Origin: CAZMGV01 sp964621525 [NCBI: uncultured bacterium]
GTDB taxonomy: Bacteria; JAGRBM01
Reading direction: 5' to 3'
Assembly: GCA_964621525.1 (NCBI GenBank)
Contig: CAZUMS010000002.1
Location: 14,827 to 78,826 of the forward strand
Length of the DNA: 64,000 nucleotides
Both the position numbers and the translations under genes were made by a program. Below the pieces are notes generated by a model. That model was not told the origin of the DNA. It did not search any database and saw nothing but the letters and a program-made list of their open reading frames with translations. Every line of letters starts with the position of its first letter. Within the stretch, counting starts at the first letter, position 1. Shown piece by piece: positions 50,125 through 59,186 of this stretch.

Positions 50125-51280
50125 ATGGAACCTGCGGAAATCAAGGAAATCATCAACAGCACCAGCCGGCGGGCCGAGGACGTGAAGGAACGTCTCGAGA
50201 AGCTCCGGAGGGGGCTTTGACATCTCCCGGCGCCTGAAAGAGAACGGGGAAATCGAGCAGAAATCGAACGCGGCCGGATTCTGGGACGACGCCAAGGCGG
50301 CCCAGGGGATCATGAAGGTCCGGACCCGCAACCTCGAAGTCATCGAGCCGTTCCAGGCCGCCGAAAAGGACCACGCCGAGATCGGCGACTACATCGATCT
50401 GCTGAAAGCCGAGGCCGACGACGGGCTGGCCACCGAACTGAAGGGCAAGATCGACCAGCTCGAAGCCACCGTCGGGAAGCTCGAGTTCAAGCGGATGCTC
50501 TCGGGCGAGGCCGACCCGAACAACGCCATCATGTCGATCAATGCCGGTTCGGGCGGTACCGAAGCCCAGGACTGGGCCGACATGCTCTACCGCATGTATC
50601 TCCGTTTCGCCGAGCGCCGGGGCTGGAAGGTCGAACTGGTCGAAGAGACGCCGGGCGAAGAGGCCGGCATCAAGAGCGCCGCGCTCAACATCATCGGAGA
50701 GTATGCCTACGGCTACCTCAAGGCCGAGAACGGCGTCCACCGGCTGGTGCGTATATCCCCCTACGACGCCAACAAGCGCCGCCACACGTCCTTCGCCGCT
50801 GTCAGCGTGATCCCCGAACTGGATGAATCGATCGAGATCGAGATCCAGGACAAGGACCTTCGCGTGGACACGTTCCGCTCGGGCGGCGCCGGCGGCCAGC
50901 ATGTGAACAAGACCGACTCCGCTGTGCGCTACACCCATATTCCGACCGGCATTACCGTCGTCTGCCGGACCGAACGTTCCCAGATCCAGAACCGGGCCGT
51001 GGGCCTCAAGATCCTCAAGGCCAAGCTCTACGACCTCGAAATGCAGAAACGGAATGCCGAGCGGGATAAGGCGGAATCCAGCAAGAAGGAGAACGCCTGG
51101 GGTTCCCAGATCCGGAGCTACGTTCTTCAGCCTTACCGGATGGTGAAGGACCTCCGTACGGGCGTGACCTCCGGCAACCCGCAGGCGGTCCTGGACGGCG
51201 ACCTGGACGAGTTCATTACTGCCTACCTCATGGGGGTCCGCCGGGAGGGTGCCGGACAGGACGTGGGGGACGAGGAATAG
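50125..51280 (+). CDS. prfB: Peptide chain release factor 2 with programmed +1 frameshift
   Basis: 384 residues when joined. Frame 0 runs from the ATG at 50125 to an in-frame TGA at 50218-50220. CTT TGA, preceded by the internal ribosome-binding-site-like GGAGG, causes the +1 shift and reading resumes at 50219 (Asp-Ile-Ser-Arg). This is the classic autoregulation of RF2, which reads UGA. The GGQ motif is at 256-258 (SGGAGGQHVNK). The stop-codon recognition tripeptide, usually SPF, is SPY at 211-213. It ends with a TAG stop. Confidence 0.95.
50203..50221 (+). promoter_or_regulatory. Programmed +1 frameshift site of prfB
   Basis: Slippery CTT at 50215-50217 followed by TGA at 50218-50220 and C at 50221. 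GGAGG lies just upstream, separated by GGG, acting as the stimulatory Shine-Dalgarno element. When RF2 is scarce, the ribosome slips and makes full-length RF2. Confidence 0.92.
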
Positions 51281-51327
51281 GGGTTTTCCGGGCGGTCTCC
51301 GGGGGACGGAGCAGCGCCAGATTACTC

Positions 51328-51357
51328 TTGATTTGCGTTAATCGAAGCGTGCATATT
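51328..51357 (+). promoter_or_regulatory. Candidate promoter of the ferredoxin gene
   Basis: TTGATT (51328-51333) and CATATT (51352-51357), 18 bases apart, lie in the 183-base gap after prfB and about 105 bases before the ferredoxin ATG. Confidence 0.42.
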
Positions 51358-51463
51358 GCCGCCGGACGCGGGAACCCCCGCTCCAGACTAGAGACACCCC
51401 GCCCGTTCCCTGAGGGCCTATCCGGCGGGGAAAATCTCGGGACCTGACAGGAGCAACAAGGCG

Positions 51464-51700
51464 ATGGCCGACAAGAGCAACAAGTACGAAGACAATGTTG
51501 CGGGCATGTTTTACGTCGACAAGGAATGCATCGACTGCAATGCCTGCAACCAGACGGCACCTGACTTCTTCAGCTCGCCCGAAGGCGGCGGCTACAGCTT
51601 CGTGAAGAAGCAGCCGTCGAACGAGGACGAGATCGCGATCTGCATGGAGGCCCTCGAAGGCTGCCCGGTGGAAGCGATCGGCGCCGACGGCGACAAGTAA
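51464..51700 (+). CDS. [4Fe-4S] ferredoxin
   Basis: 78 residues. A single cluster motif, CIDCNAC (24-30) plus CPVEAI near the C-terminus (residue 66), binds one cluster; it is the small monocluster type with a long insertion. CAGGAGCAAC precedes the ATG. It carries electrons in the cytoplasm; the downstream queG needs low-potential electrons, but a strong terminator separates them. Confidence 0.9.
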   Translation: MADKSNKYEDNVAGMFYVDKECIDCNACNQTAPDFFSSPEGGGYSFVKKQPSNEDEIAICMEALEGCPVEAIGADGDK

Positions 51701-51744
51701 GCTCCGGCGTTCCCGGCCCGTGCCGGCAGCGACGGATTCGACAG

Positions 51745-51778
51745 GCCCGGAACCGCGATGAGCGGCCGGGCTTTTCGT
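51745..51778 (+). terminator. Rho-independent terminator after the ferredoxin gene
   Basis: A stem of GCCCGG/CCGGGC continues into CCGC/GCGG around a 5-base loop, followed by TTTTCGTT. It lies 44 bases after the stop, only 6 bases before the queG ribosome-binding site. Confidence 0.8.
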
Positions 51779-51800
51779 TGTCCGGAAAGGACCCTGAACC

Positions 51801-52910
51801 CTGAACCGGGCTGAACAGACGCGGCTCCTCCGGGAAAAGGCGGACGAACTGGGGTTCGCGCTGTCGGGTTTTGCGCCTGCTTATCCCGTTCCGGGTGCGG
51901 ACGAGTTCCGGTCGTGGATCGGCCGGGGGCTCCACGGCGAGATGGCCTGGCTTGCCGACCGGATGGCGGAACGTCTCGATCCGGCTTCGGTTCTCCCCGG
52001 TACGAAAAGCCTGATGATGGTGGCGGTGAACTACGCCCGGGGGCCGGCGCCTGCCGCCGGTGCCGGGCAGGGTAGCGTCGCCCGTTACGCCTGGGGCCGC
52101 GATTATCACAACGTCATCCTGAAGCGGCTCCGCAAGCTTCAGAAGTTCGCCGAACGCGAACTGGGTCTCAGGAACTACCGCTCCATCGACCACGGTCCCG
52201 TGCTGGAACGTCCTTATGCCGAACAGGCGGGCCTCGGCTGGGCGGGCCGCCACACGCTTCTAATCAACCCCGAGCTTGGGAGCTGGCTCCTGCTCGGGGC
52301 GGTGCTGCTGGACGGGGAGCTGGATTACAGCGCTCCGGCCTCGGACGCCTGCGGCACCTGCCGGATCTGTGTCGAGGCCTGTCCGACGGATGCCATCAGT
52401 CTCGAGCGCCGGGAAGTCGATGCGAGACGCTGCATCTCCTACCTCACCATCGAGAACCGGGGATCTGTGCCTCACGAACTGCGGAACGGTATCGGGAACT
52501 GGCTTTTCGGCTGCGACGTCTGCCAGGAGGTCTGTCCGCACAATGTGAAGATTCCGGCGGGTTCTGACCCGGCGTATCCGGAGCAGGATGCGAATGCAGT
52601 CCTGGGCATCGAAACAATCCTCGTGGAGGACACGGAATCCCTGAAACACCGGTTCGTGGGCTCGCCCATCGCACGGGCCGCCGGCAACGGACTCCGCCGG
52701 AATGCCCTGATCGTCGCCGGGAACCAGAAGCTGGTTTCTCTCGCGCCCCTTTACCGCGAACTGCTCGCCGATCCGAATCCCGTAATCCGGGGCCATGCGG
52801 TCTGGACGCTTGGCGAGATTGGCCGCCGGGCTGATATCGAAAAGCTGAGGATGGACCCCGATCCGTCGGTCAGGGCCGAAGTCGAGGCAGTGCTGGGAGC
52901 TACTCCCTGA
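51801..52910 (+). CDS. queG: Epoxyqueuosine reductase QueG, apparent CTG start
   Basis: 369 residues, the length of known QueG, if translation starts at CTG 51801 (LNRAEQTRLLREKADELGF). An in-frame TGA at 51795 blocks extension; no ATG, GTG or TTG exists before ATG 51942, which would remove 47 conserved residues including most of the start of the HGEMAWLADR region. GGAAAGG lies 10 bases before the CTG. Two [4Fe-4S] motifs are visible (CGTCRICVEACP and CDVCQEVCPHN) and C-terminal HEAT-like repeats end the protein. It reduces epoxyqueuosine to queuosine in tRNA, cobalamin-dependent. It overlaps the convergent lipoprotein gene by 11 bases. Confidence 0.9.
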   Translation: MNRAEQTRLLREKADELGFALSGFAPAYPVPGADEFRSWIGRGLHGEMAWLADRMAERLDPASVLPGTKSLMMVAVNYARGPAPAAGAGQGSVARYAWGRDYHNVILKRLRKLQKFAERELGLRNYRSIDHGPVLERPYAEQAGLGWAGRHTLLINPELGSWLLLGAVLLDGELDYSAPASDACGTCRICVEACPTDAISLERREVDARRCISYLTIENRGSVPHELRNGIGNWLFGCDVCQEVCPHNVKIPAGSDPAYPEQDANAVLGIETILVEDTESLKHRFVGSPIARAAGNGLRRNALIVAGNQKLVSLAPLYRELLADPNPVIRGHAVWTLGEIGRRADIEKLRMDPDPSVRAEVEAVLGATP

Positions 52911-53559
52911 AGTTGCGAAGAATCCCGTTCTCGAACTCGGCATAGAACATCCGGTTCGGCTGCGGGATATAGGTCCAGGTTTCGGTGCCGGGGATGGCGC
53001 CGGGGATCCGTTCGTTCGGGACCCCGAGGGTATAGAGAACGTAGCGGGCCGGCATTCCAGGCCGGATTTCGCGGCTGACGATCCGCTCCCGTTCCTGCTG
53101 GGGAATCTTGTTGAACTCGGCCAGTTCGGCATCCGTGAAAATCAGCCGGTATTCGAGCCCGTCACCGAGCGGAATGAGGCATTCCTCGCCGTCCTTGACC
53201 AGTTCCGCTTCCGCGAACACGACACCCGCCGCGCCTTTGAACCGGACGATGTCGAGAATCTTTGCCTTCTCGCCCGCTTCGATCCGGCGTTCGACTTCGA
53301 CCGGACCCATGGCGGCCATCTGGTTGAAGGTCTGGAAGAGGGCGTATTTGGGCGGTCCCTCGAGGCACTGGTAGCGCATGCCGCGCGGCAGTTCGGGGTA
53401 GTAGTTCAGGAGATTCGGCCGCAATGTCGTGACGACCTGATCCTTGTACTTCAGGTATTCGTCGAGCTCGATCGCGGGGCGGCTCGAAGCGGCACACCCG
53501 GCGGTGGCGAACACGAGGCTCAGCGTGCCCAGCAGGGCATTAAAGGCATTGCGGCTCAC
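52900..53559 (-). CDS. Putative lipoprotein of unknown function
   Basis: 219 residues from a GTG at 53559 (VSRNAFNALLGTLSLVF). A longer ORF runs upstream into the diacylglycerol-kinase gene and is not needed. The lipobox is ATAGC. The mature protein is alpha/beta with PQPNRMFYAEFENGILRNF at the end, resembling a SmpA/OmlA-type end; a GMPARYVLYTLGVPNE stretch is similar to BamE-like tails. Assignment stays tentative. Confidence 0.7.
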   Translation of the reverse strand: MSRNAFNALLGTLSLVFATAGCAASSRPAIELDEYLKYKDQVVTTLRPNLLNYYPELPRGMRYQCLEGPPKYALFQTFNQMAAMGPVEVERRIEAGEKAKILDIVRFKGAAGVVFAEAELVKDGEECLIPLGDGLEYRLIFTDAELAEFNKIPQQERERIVSREIRPGMPARYVLYTLGVPNERIPGAIPGTETWTYIPQPNRMFYAEFENGILRNFRE

Positions 53560-53640
53560 CGCCGATATGTATACGATGCCGCTCCGCGAATCCACGGGAT
53601 GCCGGACCCTCTGCCGGCAGGGATGTGCGGAAGGGGACTT

Positions 53641-54579
53641 GTGGGCGGAATCGGGGTTATTTCCAATCCGAATTCGAGGATGAACCGGCGCCGGCCGGTG
53701 ATCTGCGAGGAGCTGAAGCTCCTGCTCGGCTCCGACGGGGTGGTGCGGGAGACGAATACCCTCGCGGAGGTAGACGGCGTCGTCGAGGAGTTCTGCTCGC
53801 GGGACATAGAGATTCTCGCCCTGAACGGCGGTGACGGGACCCTTCACCACACGCTGACGAAGCTGATCCCGGTCTACCGCAAGGCCGGAAAGCCGCTCCC
53901 CAGGGTCGTTCTCCTCTGCGGCGGGACGATGAATACGATCAACAGGTCATTCAGGGGAATGAGGGGTTCGCCTGCCTCGATCCTGGACCGTGTGGTCCGG
54001 AAATACCGCAAGAACGAACGGTACACGATCGTCGAGCGGCACACCCTCGAAATCAACGGTGAGGAGCACTGCTTTCTTTTCGGACTCGGGCTCACGGCGT
54101 CGTTCCTCAAGGCTTATTACGATGGCGATACGACAGGCCCCGGCAAGGCGGTCTATGTACTCGGACGGGCCGTGGGATCGATACTCTGGTGGGGACCCTA
54201 CGCCCGGAAACTGTTTGCCCGCATTCGCGCCCAGGTCACGACAGACGCAGTGGCATCCCCGTTTGAGAACTACACGGTCATCCTGTCTTCCACCGTCTCG
54301 GAGATCGGACTCGGGTTCAGCCCCCTCGGCCGGACGCTGTCCACCCCCGGTAAGGTCCAGATCATCGCCGCAGCAATCAATCCGGTCAGTTTCGTGACCC
54401 AGCTTCACCGGATCTACCTTGGCCGCCCGATCCAGGGCGCGGTGTTCGACGAAATGGCCGGTAGTTTCACCATCGATCTGAAGCAGGATACCGACTATAT
54501 GCTGGACGGCGAAGTGAAGCCGGCCCCGCGTCATATCGAGGTGACGGTCGGGCCCCTGATCCAGTTCATCAGGCACTGA
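53641..54579 (+). CDS. Diacylglycerol kinase/sphingosine kinase-like protein
   Basis: 312 residues from a GTG at 53641, preceded by AAGGGG; upstream ATGs at 53599 and 53623 are alternatives with poorer sites. The catalytic-domain signature NGGDGTLHHTL and the early VISNPNS are clear. A conserved GGTMNTINR follows. It probably phosphorylates a lipid or related alcohol at the membrane. It starts an operon with mtnP (23-base gap) and a PfkB kinase. Confidence 0.85.
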   Translation: MGGIGVISNPNSRMNRRRPVICEELKLLLGSDGVVRETNTLAEVDGVVEEFCSRDIEILALNGGDGTLHHTLTKLIPVYRKAGKPLPRVVLLCGGTMNTINRSFRGMRGSPASILDRVVRKYRKNERYTIVERHTLEINGEEHCFLFGLGLTASFLKAYYDGDTTGPGKAVYVLGRAVGSILWWGPYARKLFARIRAQVTTDAVASPFENYTVILSSTVSEIGLGFSPLGRTLSTPGKVQIIAAAINPVSFVTQLHRIYLGRPIQGAVFDEMAGSFTIDLKQDTDYMLDGEVKPAPRHIEVTVGPLIQFIRH

Positions 54580-54602
54580 CATTTCACCGGAGCGCCGCAC
54601 AC

Positions 54603-55463
54603 ATGGCAAAGATCGGTATCATCGGAGGCTCGGGCCTCTACCAGATGGAAGGCATTCAGGATGTCCGCGAAGTTGAGGCGGACACTCCCTTCGGGCGTCC
54701 GAGCGATCCGCTCGTCTGCGGACGCCTTGGGGGCCGGGACCTGGTGTTCCTCGCCCGCCACGGCCGGGGGCACCGGTTTCTTCCGACGGAAGTTCCCTAC
54801 CGGGCGAATATCTGGGCGATGAAGCAGGCGGGCGTAGACCGGATTTTCGCCATCTCCGCCGTGGGTTCGCTGAAAGAGGAAATCCATCCGGGCCATCTTG
54901 TGGTGCCCCGCCAGTTCATCGACCTCACCAGGCACCGCCAGAGCACATTTTTCGGCGCAGGCTGCGTCGCCCATGCGAGCTATGGCGATCCGGTGGATGA
55001 AGGGATGGCCCGCCACCTTGTGGCGGCGGCAAAGGCCCTCGGCTTCACTGTTCACGACGGCGGCACTTACGTCTGCATGGAAGGCCCGCAGTTCTCGAGC
55101 CGCGCCGAGTCGAATCTCTACCGGTCCTGGAATGCCGATATCATCGGCATGACGAACGCCACCGAGGCCAAGCTCGCCCGGGAGGCTGAGCTGGGTTATG
55201 CGACGCTGGCGCTTTCCACGGACTACGACTGCTGGAAAGAAGAGGAAGTGACCGCAGAACAGGTGGTCGCGGTGCTTCTCCAGAATGCAAAAAACGCGCA
55301 AGCCGTGGTCCGCAAGGTGCTCGAAACGATCCAGCCGGAGAAGGAACCCTGCAAGGCACATAAGGCGCTCGAAACCGCCATCATCACGGCCCCCGCAGCG
55401 GTTCCCGTGGAGACCCGCCGGCGGCTGGACCTCCTGATCGGCAAGTATCTCAAGAAAGGCTGA
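54603..55463 (+). CDS. mtnP: S-methyl-5'-thioadenosine phosphorylase
   Basis: 286 residues, standard length. The N-terminal GIIGGSGLYQMEGI and the catalytic region MEGPQFSSRAESNLYRSWNADIIGMTNA define the family; that MTN motif region includes the purine-binding Asn/Asp area. It cleaves methylthioadenosine from polyamine synthesis to adenine and methylthioribose-1-phosphate. It is followed by a PfkB-family kinase 11 bases later. Confidence 0.94.
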   Translation: MAKIGIIGGSGLYQMEGIQDVREVEADTPFGRPSDPLVCGRLGGRDLVFLARHGRGHRFLPTEVPYRANIWAMKQAGVDRIFAISAVGSLKEEIHPGHLVVPRQFIDLTRHRQSTFFGAGCVAHASYGDPVDEGMARHLVAAAKALGFTVHDGGTYVCMEGPQFSSRAESNLYRSWNADIIGMTNATEAKLAREAELGYATLALSTDYDCWKEEEVTAEQVVAVLLQNAKNAQAVVRKVLETIQPEKEPCKAHKALETAIITAPAAVPVETRRRLDLLIGKYLKKG

Positions 55464-55474
55464 GTTTATTCATT

Positions 55475-56389
55475 ATGGCCAGTCCTCTCGATGTTTGTGT
55501 CGTCGGTTCGGTCGCACTCGACGACGTTGAAACCCCCTCCGGCAGAGCAGATAACGCCGTGGGCGGTGCGGCCGTCTATTTCTCCCTGTCGGCCAGCTAT
55601 TTCACAAAGGTCCGTCTTGTCGGGGTAGCCGGCCGCGATTTCCCCGGCCAGACCATCGGGCTGCTCAAAAAGCGCAGGGTCGATCTCGAAGGGCTCGAAA
55701 TTACCGCCGGCTCCACGTTCCGCTGGCGGGGGTCCTATCTCAAGGACCTGAACCAGGCGGAAACGCTCCAGACCGAACTGAACGTTTTTGAGACTTTCCG
55801 GCCGAAGCTGCCTGAATCATACCGGGATGCGAAGATCGTCTTTCTCGCCAACATCAATCCGGAGCTCCAGCTCGACGTGCTCCGGCAGGTGAAGTCGCCG
55901 CGCTTCGTCGCCATGGACACGATGAACCTGTGGATCGACATTGCGCGCCCGGCACTGGAGAAAGCGCTGAAGAAGGTCGATCTCATCTGCATCAACGAGG
56001 GCGAGGCCCGTCAGCTCTCGGGCGAGAGCCAGCTTCCGCTGGCAGCCCGGCGGATCCTCAAAATGGGGCCCGGTGCAGTCGTCATCAAGCGCGGGGAGTA
56101 TGGGGCCAACCTGTTCACGAAGGACCGGACCTTCTTCGCCCAGCCGGCCTATCCGCTCGAGATCGTGCGCGACCCCACGGGGGCGGGCGACAGTTTTGCC
56201 GGCGGCCTGATCGGTTCGCTGGCGAAGGAAGGGTCGTTTTCCGACGTCGCCCTGAAGCGTGCCCTCGTCTGGGGAAGCGTGATGGGTTCGTTCGTCGTCG
56301 AGCAGTTCTCGATCGGCGGGACGGCCCGGATTCCTCCGGCGAAACTCCGGAAACGGTTTGCGGATTTCGTCCGGTTTACGCGTCTTTAG
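55475..56389 (+). CDS. PfkB-family sugar or nucleoside kinase
   Basis: 304 residues. The family signature DPTGAGDSFAGG (near 232) and anion-hole Asp are present; GGAAVYFSLSASYF lies at the start. Substrate is unclear: PfkB enzymes act on sugars and nucleosides. Coupling to mtnP makes a methylthioadenosine- or adenosine-derived substrate plausible, but that is inference. Confidence 0.88.
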   Translation: MASPLDVCVVGSVALDDVETPSGRADNAVGGAAVYFSLSASYFTKVRLVGVAGRDFPGQTIGLLKKRRVDLEGLEITAGSTFRWRGSYLKDLNQAETLQTELNVFETFRPKLPESYRDAKIVFLANINPELQLDVLRQVKSPRFVAMDTMNLWIDIARPALEKALKKVDLICINEGEARQLSGESQLPLAARRILKMGPGAVVIKRGEYGANLFTKDRTFFAQPAYPLEIVRDPTGAGDSFAGGLIGSLAKEGSFSDVALKRALVWGSVMGSFVVEQFSIGGTARIPPAKLRKRFADFVRFTRL

Positions 56390-56417
56390 CCCCGTCAGTT
56401 CAATAAGCGCCGGTTCG

Positions 56418-56447
56418 TTGACTCCGGATTGAGCGCAAAGCTACCTT
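56418..56447 (+). promoter_or_regulatory. Candidate promoter of the acidic-protein/PilF-like/RodZ-like operon
   Basis: TTGACT (56418-56423) and TACCTT (56442-56447), 18 bases apart, about 113 bases before the ATG at 56561. Confidence 0.38.
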
Positions 56448-56560
56448 GTCATATCCCGCCGGGTGTTGGAGGCTCTTGACGGGTGCCCGCTAAGTTGCCG
56501 GATTGGTTCATGTTTCCGGCAACCGGCCGTAACGTGCGGCTCCCCGAATTCTGAACGTCA

Positions 56561-58333
56561 ATGTTCTCCTGCGACTTAAACCTCGGCCATATCGATGCGA
56601 AACCCGAACGGGTCGTTTCGCTGATCCGTTCGTTGAACAAGATCGACCTGATTCCGCAGGATGGCGGCGACGGCGAGCCGGAGCCGACCGAGGCATTTAT
56701 CGCCGGTATCCAGCGCGACAAGGACCGATACGAGATATTCGCCTACCTGTTCCATGAGCGGACTTATACTCCACGCATTTATGTGTGGGACGGCGATCCG
56801 GTGAACCGGGCGGAGTTCGCCAACGTCGAAGCCCAGGCGCTCGATTTCATCGAGTCCATGGGCTTCATGATGGACAATACCCAGTACCGCAAGCAGTCGC
56901 CCGAGCAGCGGCAGGAACTCTTTGATTCCTTGCCGGTGTTTTTCGAAAACGGCGGCACCTACCGGGAGACCCTTGAACAGAAGGTCGATCATTCGCTGCT
57001 GGATCTCTCCGACGATCTTGTGGACCTCGAGGAAAACCCTGACGCTTTCCAGGAAGAAAAGAAGGTCGTCTCCAATGTGGATGTGGACGCCTACGAGAGC
57101 CGTTCGGAGGAAAAGCGCAAGTCGGCATTCGACCAGTTCGAAGCCGGTGAAACGGCGGCTGAAGAACCGGTGAAGAACCCGTTCGACGATTTCGATTCAT
57201 CCAGCGGCTCCGAGTTCGACAGTTCCGCGTTCGATGACGTGGCGCCGCCTCCGGCCTCGAAGACGGCAGCAGGCAAGCCGGCAAAATCGCCGGCCACAGC
57301 AACCGCCGGCGGCGTAGTTTCCGAGCTGCTCGAAAATCCCGATGAGGAAACCGGCGCGCTGGAAGCCCTGTCCGGAGATCTGGATTCGGCGCTCGACAGC
57401 GGTGCGGATGCCATCGAGGTCGAAGACCTTCCCGAGACCGAGGAAATCCAGAACGCCGAGGATGTTGAGGAGATCGCCGAGGTCGCGGAAATCGCTCCGG
57501 AATCCGTGGAACCTGAAGCCATCGAGATCAGTCCTGAGCCGGCTGCTGCAGAGGCGATCGAGATCACCTTCGACGAGCCCGGCGGCCCTCCGCCAGCTTC
57601 GGCGAAAGCGGCGCCAAAACCTGCTCCGGTCAAGGTGCCTCCACGGCAGGAAGTCGCTGTCGATTTCGGCGAACTGGCTGATGAGTCCGTCTCCACAGGC
57701 GGGGCGGCCGATTTCGGCGATTTCCTGGACGAAAAACCGGCTGCGGGAACTGCCGCTACCGGGAACGGGGCCAAGCCTCCGGCTGAGGACGATTTCATGT
57801 CCCTGGCGTCCGGCGGGGATGAGCTTGGCGATCTCGACGAGTTTGTCGGGGGAACGGCTTCTGCCGAAGAGAAACCGGCGTCCGGCGGCGGCCTGTTCGA
57901 TGGCGACGAGGACCTCGCCGCCGATCTCGACAAGTCGCTGGATGACATTCTCTCGGTTCCGCCTTCGGCCGCTGCACCTGCGGCGACTGCGGAGACGGCG
58001 GAAGAAGTTCTGGATGACAGCGATCTCGGACATCAGGGAGGCGTGGCGCCGGATACATCCGCCGATCTCTCCGTGGAGGTTCCGGCTGAAGTCCCGGCCG
58101 GGGGCAACGGTTCCGCCCTGGAAGCCTTCGGCGGGGACCTGGGGGGCGGCGTCGAAATCGACGTGGCTGCCGATGCGCCGCCCGAACATCCGGCGGACGC
58201 TCCGGTCCCTGTCCCGGTGCCGTCTGCGGTTCCGGTGGGTCCTGCAGCCGGAGTCCAGGCCGCAGCGCTACTTTCACCGGAGGAAAAGGCCGAAAGGCTC
58301 AGGGTGTACGGGCGGCTTTTTGCCGCGCTTTAG
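56561..58333 (+). CDS. Hypothetical protein with conserved N-terminal domain and acidic low-complexity body
   Basis: 590 residues. Residues about 1-130 look globular (FSCDLNLGHIDAKPERVVSL; YEIFAYLFHERTYTPRIYVW; EAQALDFIESMGFMMDNTQY) and may be a conserved domain. The remaining 430 are Ala/Glu/Pro/Asp/Gly/Ser-rich, mostly disordered, with short DF-x-D/E repeats (FDDFDSS, FGDFLDE). A short helical end (LLSPEEKAERLRVYGRLFAAL, quoted only to 20 residues as LLSPEEKAERLRVYGRLFAA) closes it. No signal. It starts an operon with the PilF-like and RodZ-like genes (13-base gap), so a role in envelope or pilus assembly is possible. Family not recognised. Confidence 0.78.
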   Translation: MFSCDLNLGHIDAKPERVVSLIRSLNKIDLIPQDGGDGEPEPTEAFIAGIQRDKDRYEIFAYLFHERTYTPRIYVWDGDPVNRAEFANVEAQALDFIESMGFMMDNTQYRKQSPEQRQELFDSLPVFFENGGTYRETLEQKVDHSLLDLSDDLVDLEENPDAFQEEKKVVSNVDVDAYESRSEEKRKSAFDQFEAGETAAEEPVKNPFDDFDSSSGSEFDSSAFDDVAPPPASKTAAGKPAKSPATATAGGVVSELLENPDEETGALEALSGDLDSALDSGADAIEVEDLPETEEIQNAEDVEEIAEVAEIAPESVEPEAIEISPEPAAAEAIEITFDEPGGPPPASAKAAPKPAPVKVPPRQEVAVDFGELADESVSTGGAADFGDFLDEKPAAGTAATGNGAKPPAEDDFMSLASGGDELGDLDEFVGGTASAEEKPASGGGLFDGDEDLAADLDKSLDDILSVPPSAAAPAATAETAEEVLDDSDLGHQGGVAPDTSADLSVEVPAEVPAGGNGSALEAFGGDLGGGVEIDVAADAPPEHPADAPVPVPVPSAVPVGPAAGVQAAALLSPEEKAERLRVYGRLFAAL

Positions 58334-58346
58334 GATTGGAAGGGCA

Positions 58347-59183
58347 ATGACCGAGCGGAAATTCCAGATCGTTCCCCTGCTTGCGGCTGGCCTGCTGCTC
58401 CTTGCGGCCGCCTGCGGCGACAAGGCCAAAGAGCAGAAGATCGCACGAAACACGAAAGAGTTCTGTTCGGAGTTCTACATCAAGGGCGAACTTCCCTCGG
58501 CCATCACGAAATGCCTCGAGGCCGAGCGGCTCGATCCGGAGGATGCGGATGTCCAGCTCCTGCTGGGTCTGATCTACCGGGGGCTCCGCAACTACCCCGA
58601 AGCGATCAACCGGATGAACAAGGCGATCGGCATCAAACCCGAATTCCCGGAGGCGTACACGAATCTCGGAATATTATATTCCGAAGTGGGCCGGAACGCG
58701 GATTCCCTGCAAGCGTTCGACAAGGCCCTGTCGTACGACTTCTACACGAAGCCGGACCTCGTTCACCTGAACAAGTGCGAGGTTTTTCTTCGCATGCGGG
58801 AGTTCCGCAAGGCCCTCGAATCCTGCCGCGCAGCGACCCAGATGAACCGGTCCTCGTGGGAAGGGCACCTCAAGACCGGCGACGTGCTCCAGGCCATGGA
58901 CAAGATTCCAGAGGCGGTCGAAGCCTATGAATCGGCAATCCGCTACGGAGACAAATTTCCCCAGCCTTACTACCAGCTCGGAGACCTGTACCTGAAGCAG
59001 AAGCAGTTCCCCAAGGCGTGCGAGAACTTCATCAAGGTGAAGGAAGTCGCCCTGGAATCCGAATACGGCGACAAGGCTTCCCGTTTCATGAAACAGCTCC
59101 AGTGCAAGGAGCCGCCGAAGGAAACAAAGAAGCTCCCGCCGGCGATGAACCTCGACCATCTGGAATCCGGAAAGCGCAAATAG
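58347..59183 (+). CDS. PilF/Tgl-like TPR lipoprotein
   Basis: 278 residues from the ATG at 58347 (MTERKFQIVPLLAAGLL) with GGAAGGG upstream. Lipobox LLAAAC. Five or so TPR repeats follow (for example AITKCLEAERLDPEDADVQLLLG and the repeat AYTNLGILYSEVGRNADSLQAF). PilF/PilW/Tgl lipoproteins help the PilQ secretin assemble. Adjacent to a RodZ-like gene, a pairing also seen in gammaproteobacteria (pilF-rodZ). No pil genes are in the window, so the role remains inferred. Confidence 0.82.
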   Translation: MTERKFQIVPLLAAGLLLLAAACGDKAKEQKIARNTKEFCSEFYIKGELPSAITKCLEAERLDPEDADVQLLLGLIYRGLRNYPEAINRMNKAIGIKPEFPEAYTNLGILYSEVGRNADSLQAFDKALSYDFYTKPDLVHLNKCEVFLRMREFRKALESCRAATQMNRSSWEGHLKTGDVLQAMDKIPEAVEAYESAIRYGDKFPQPYYQLGDLYLKQKQFPKACENFIKVKEVALESEYGDKASRFMKQLQCKEPPKETKKLPPAMNLDHLESGKRK

Positions 59184-59186
59184 CCG

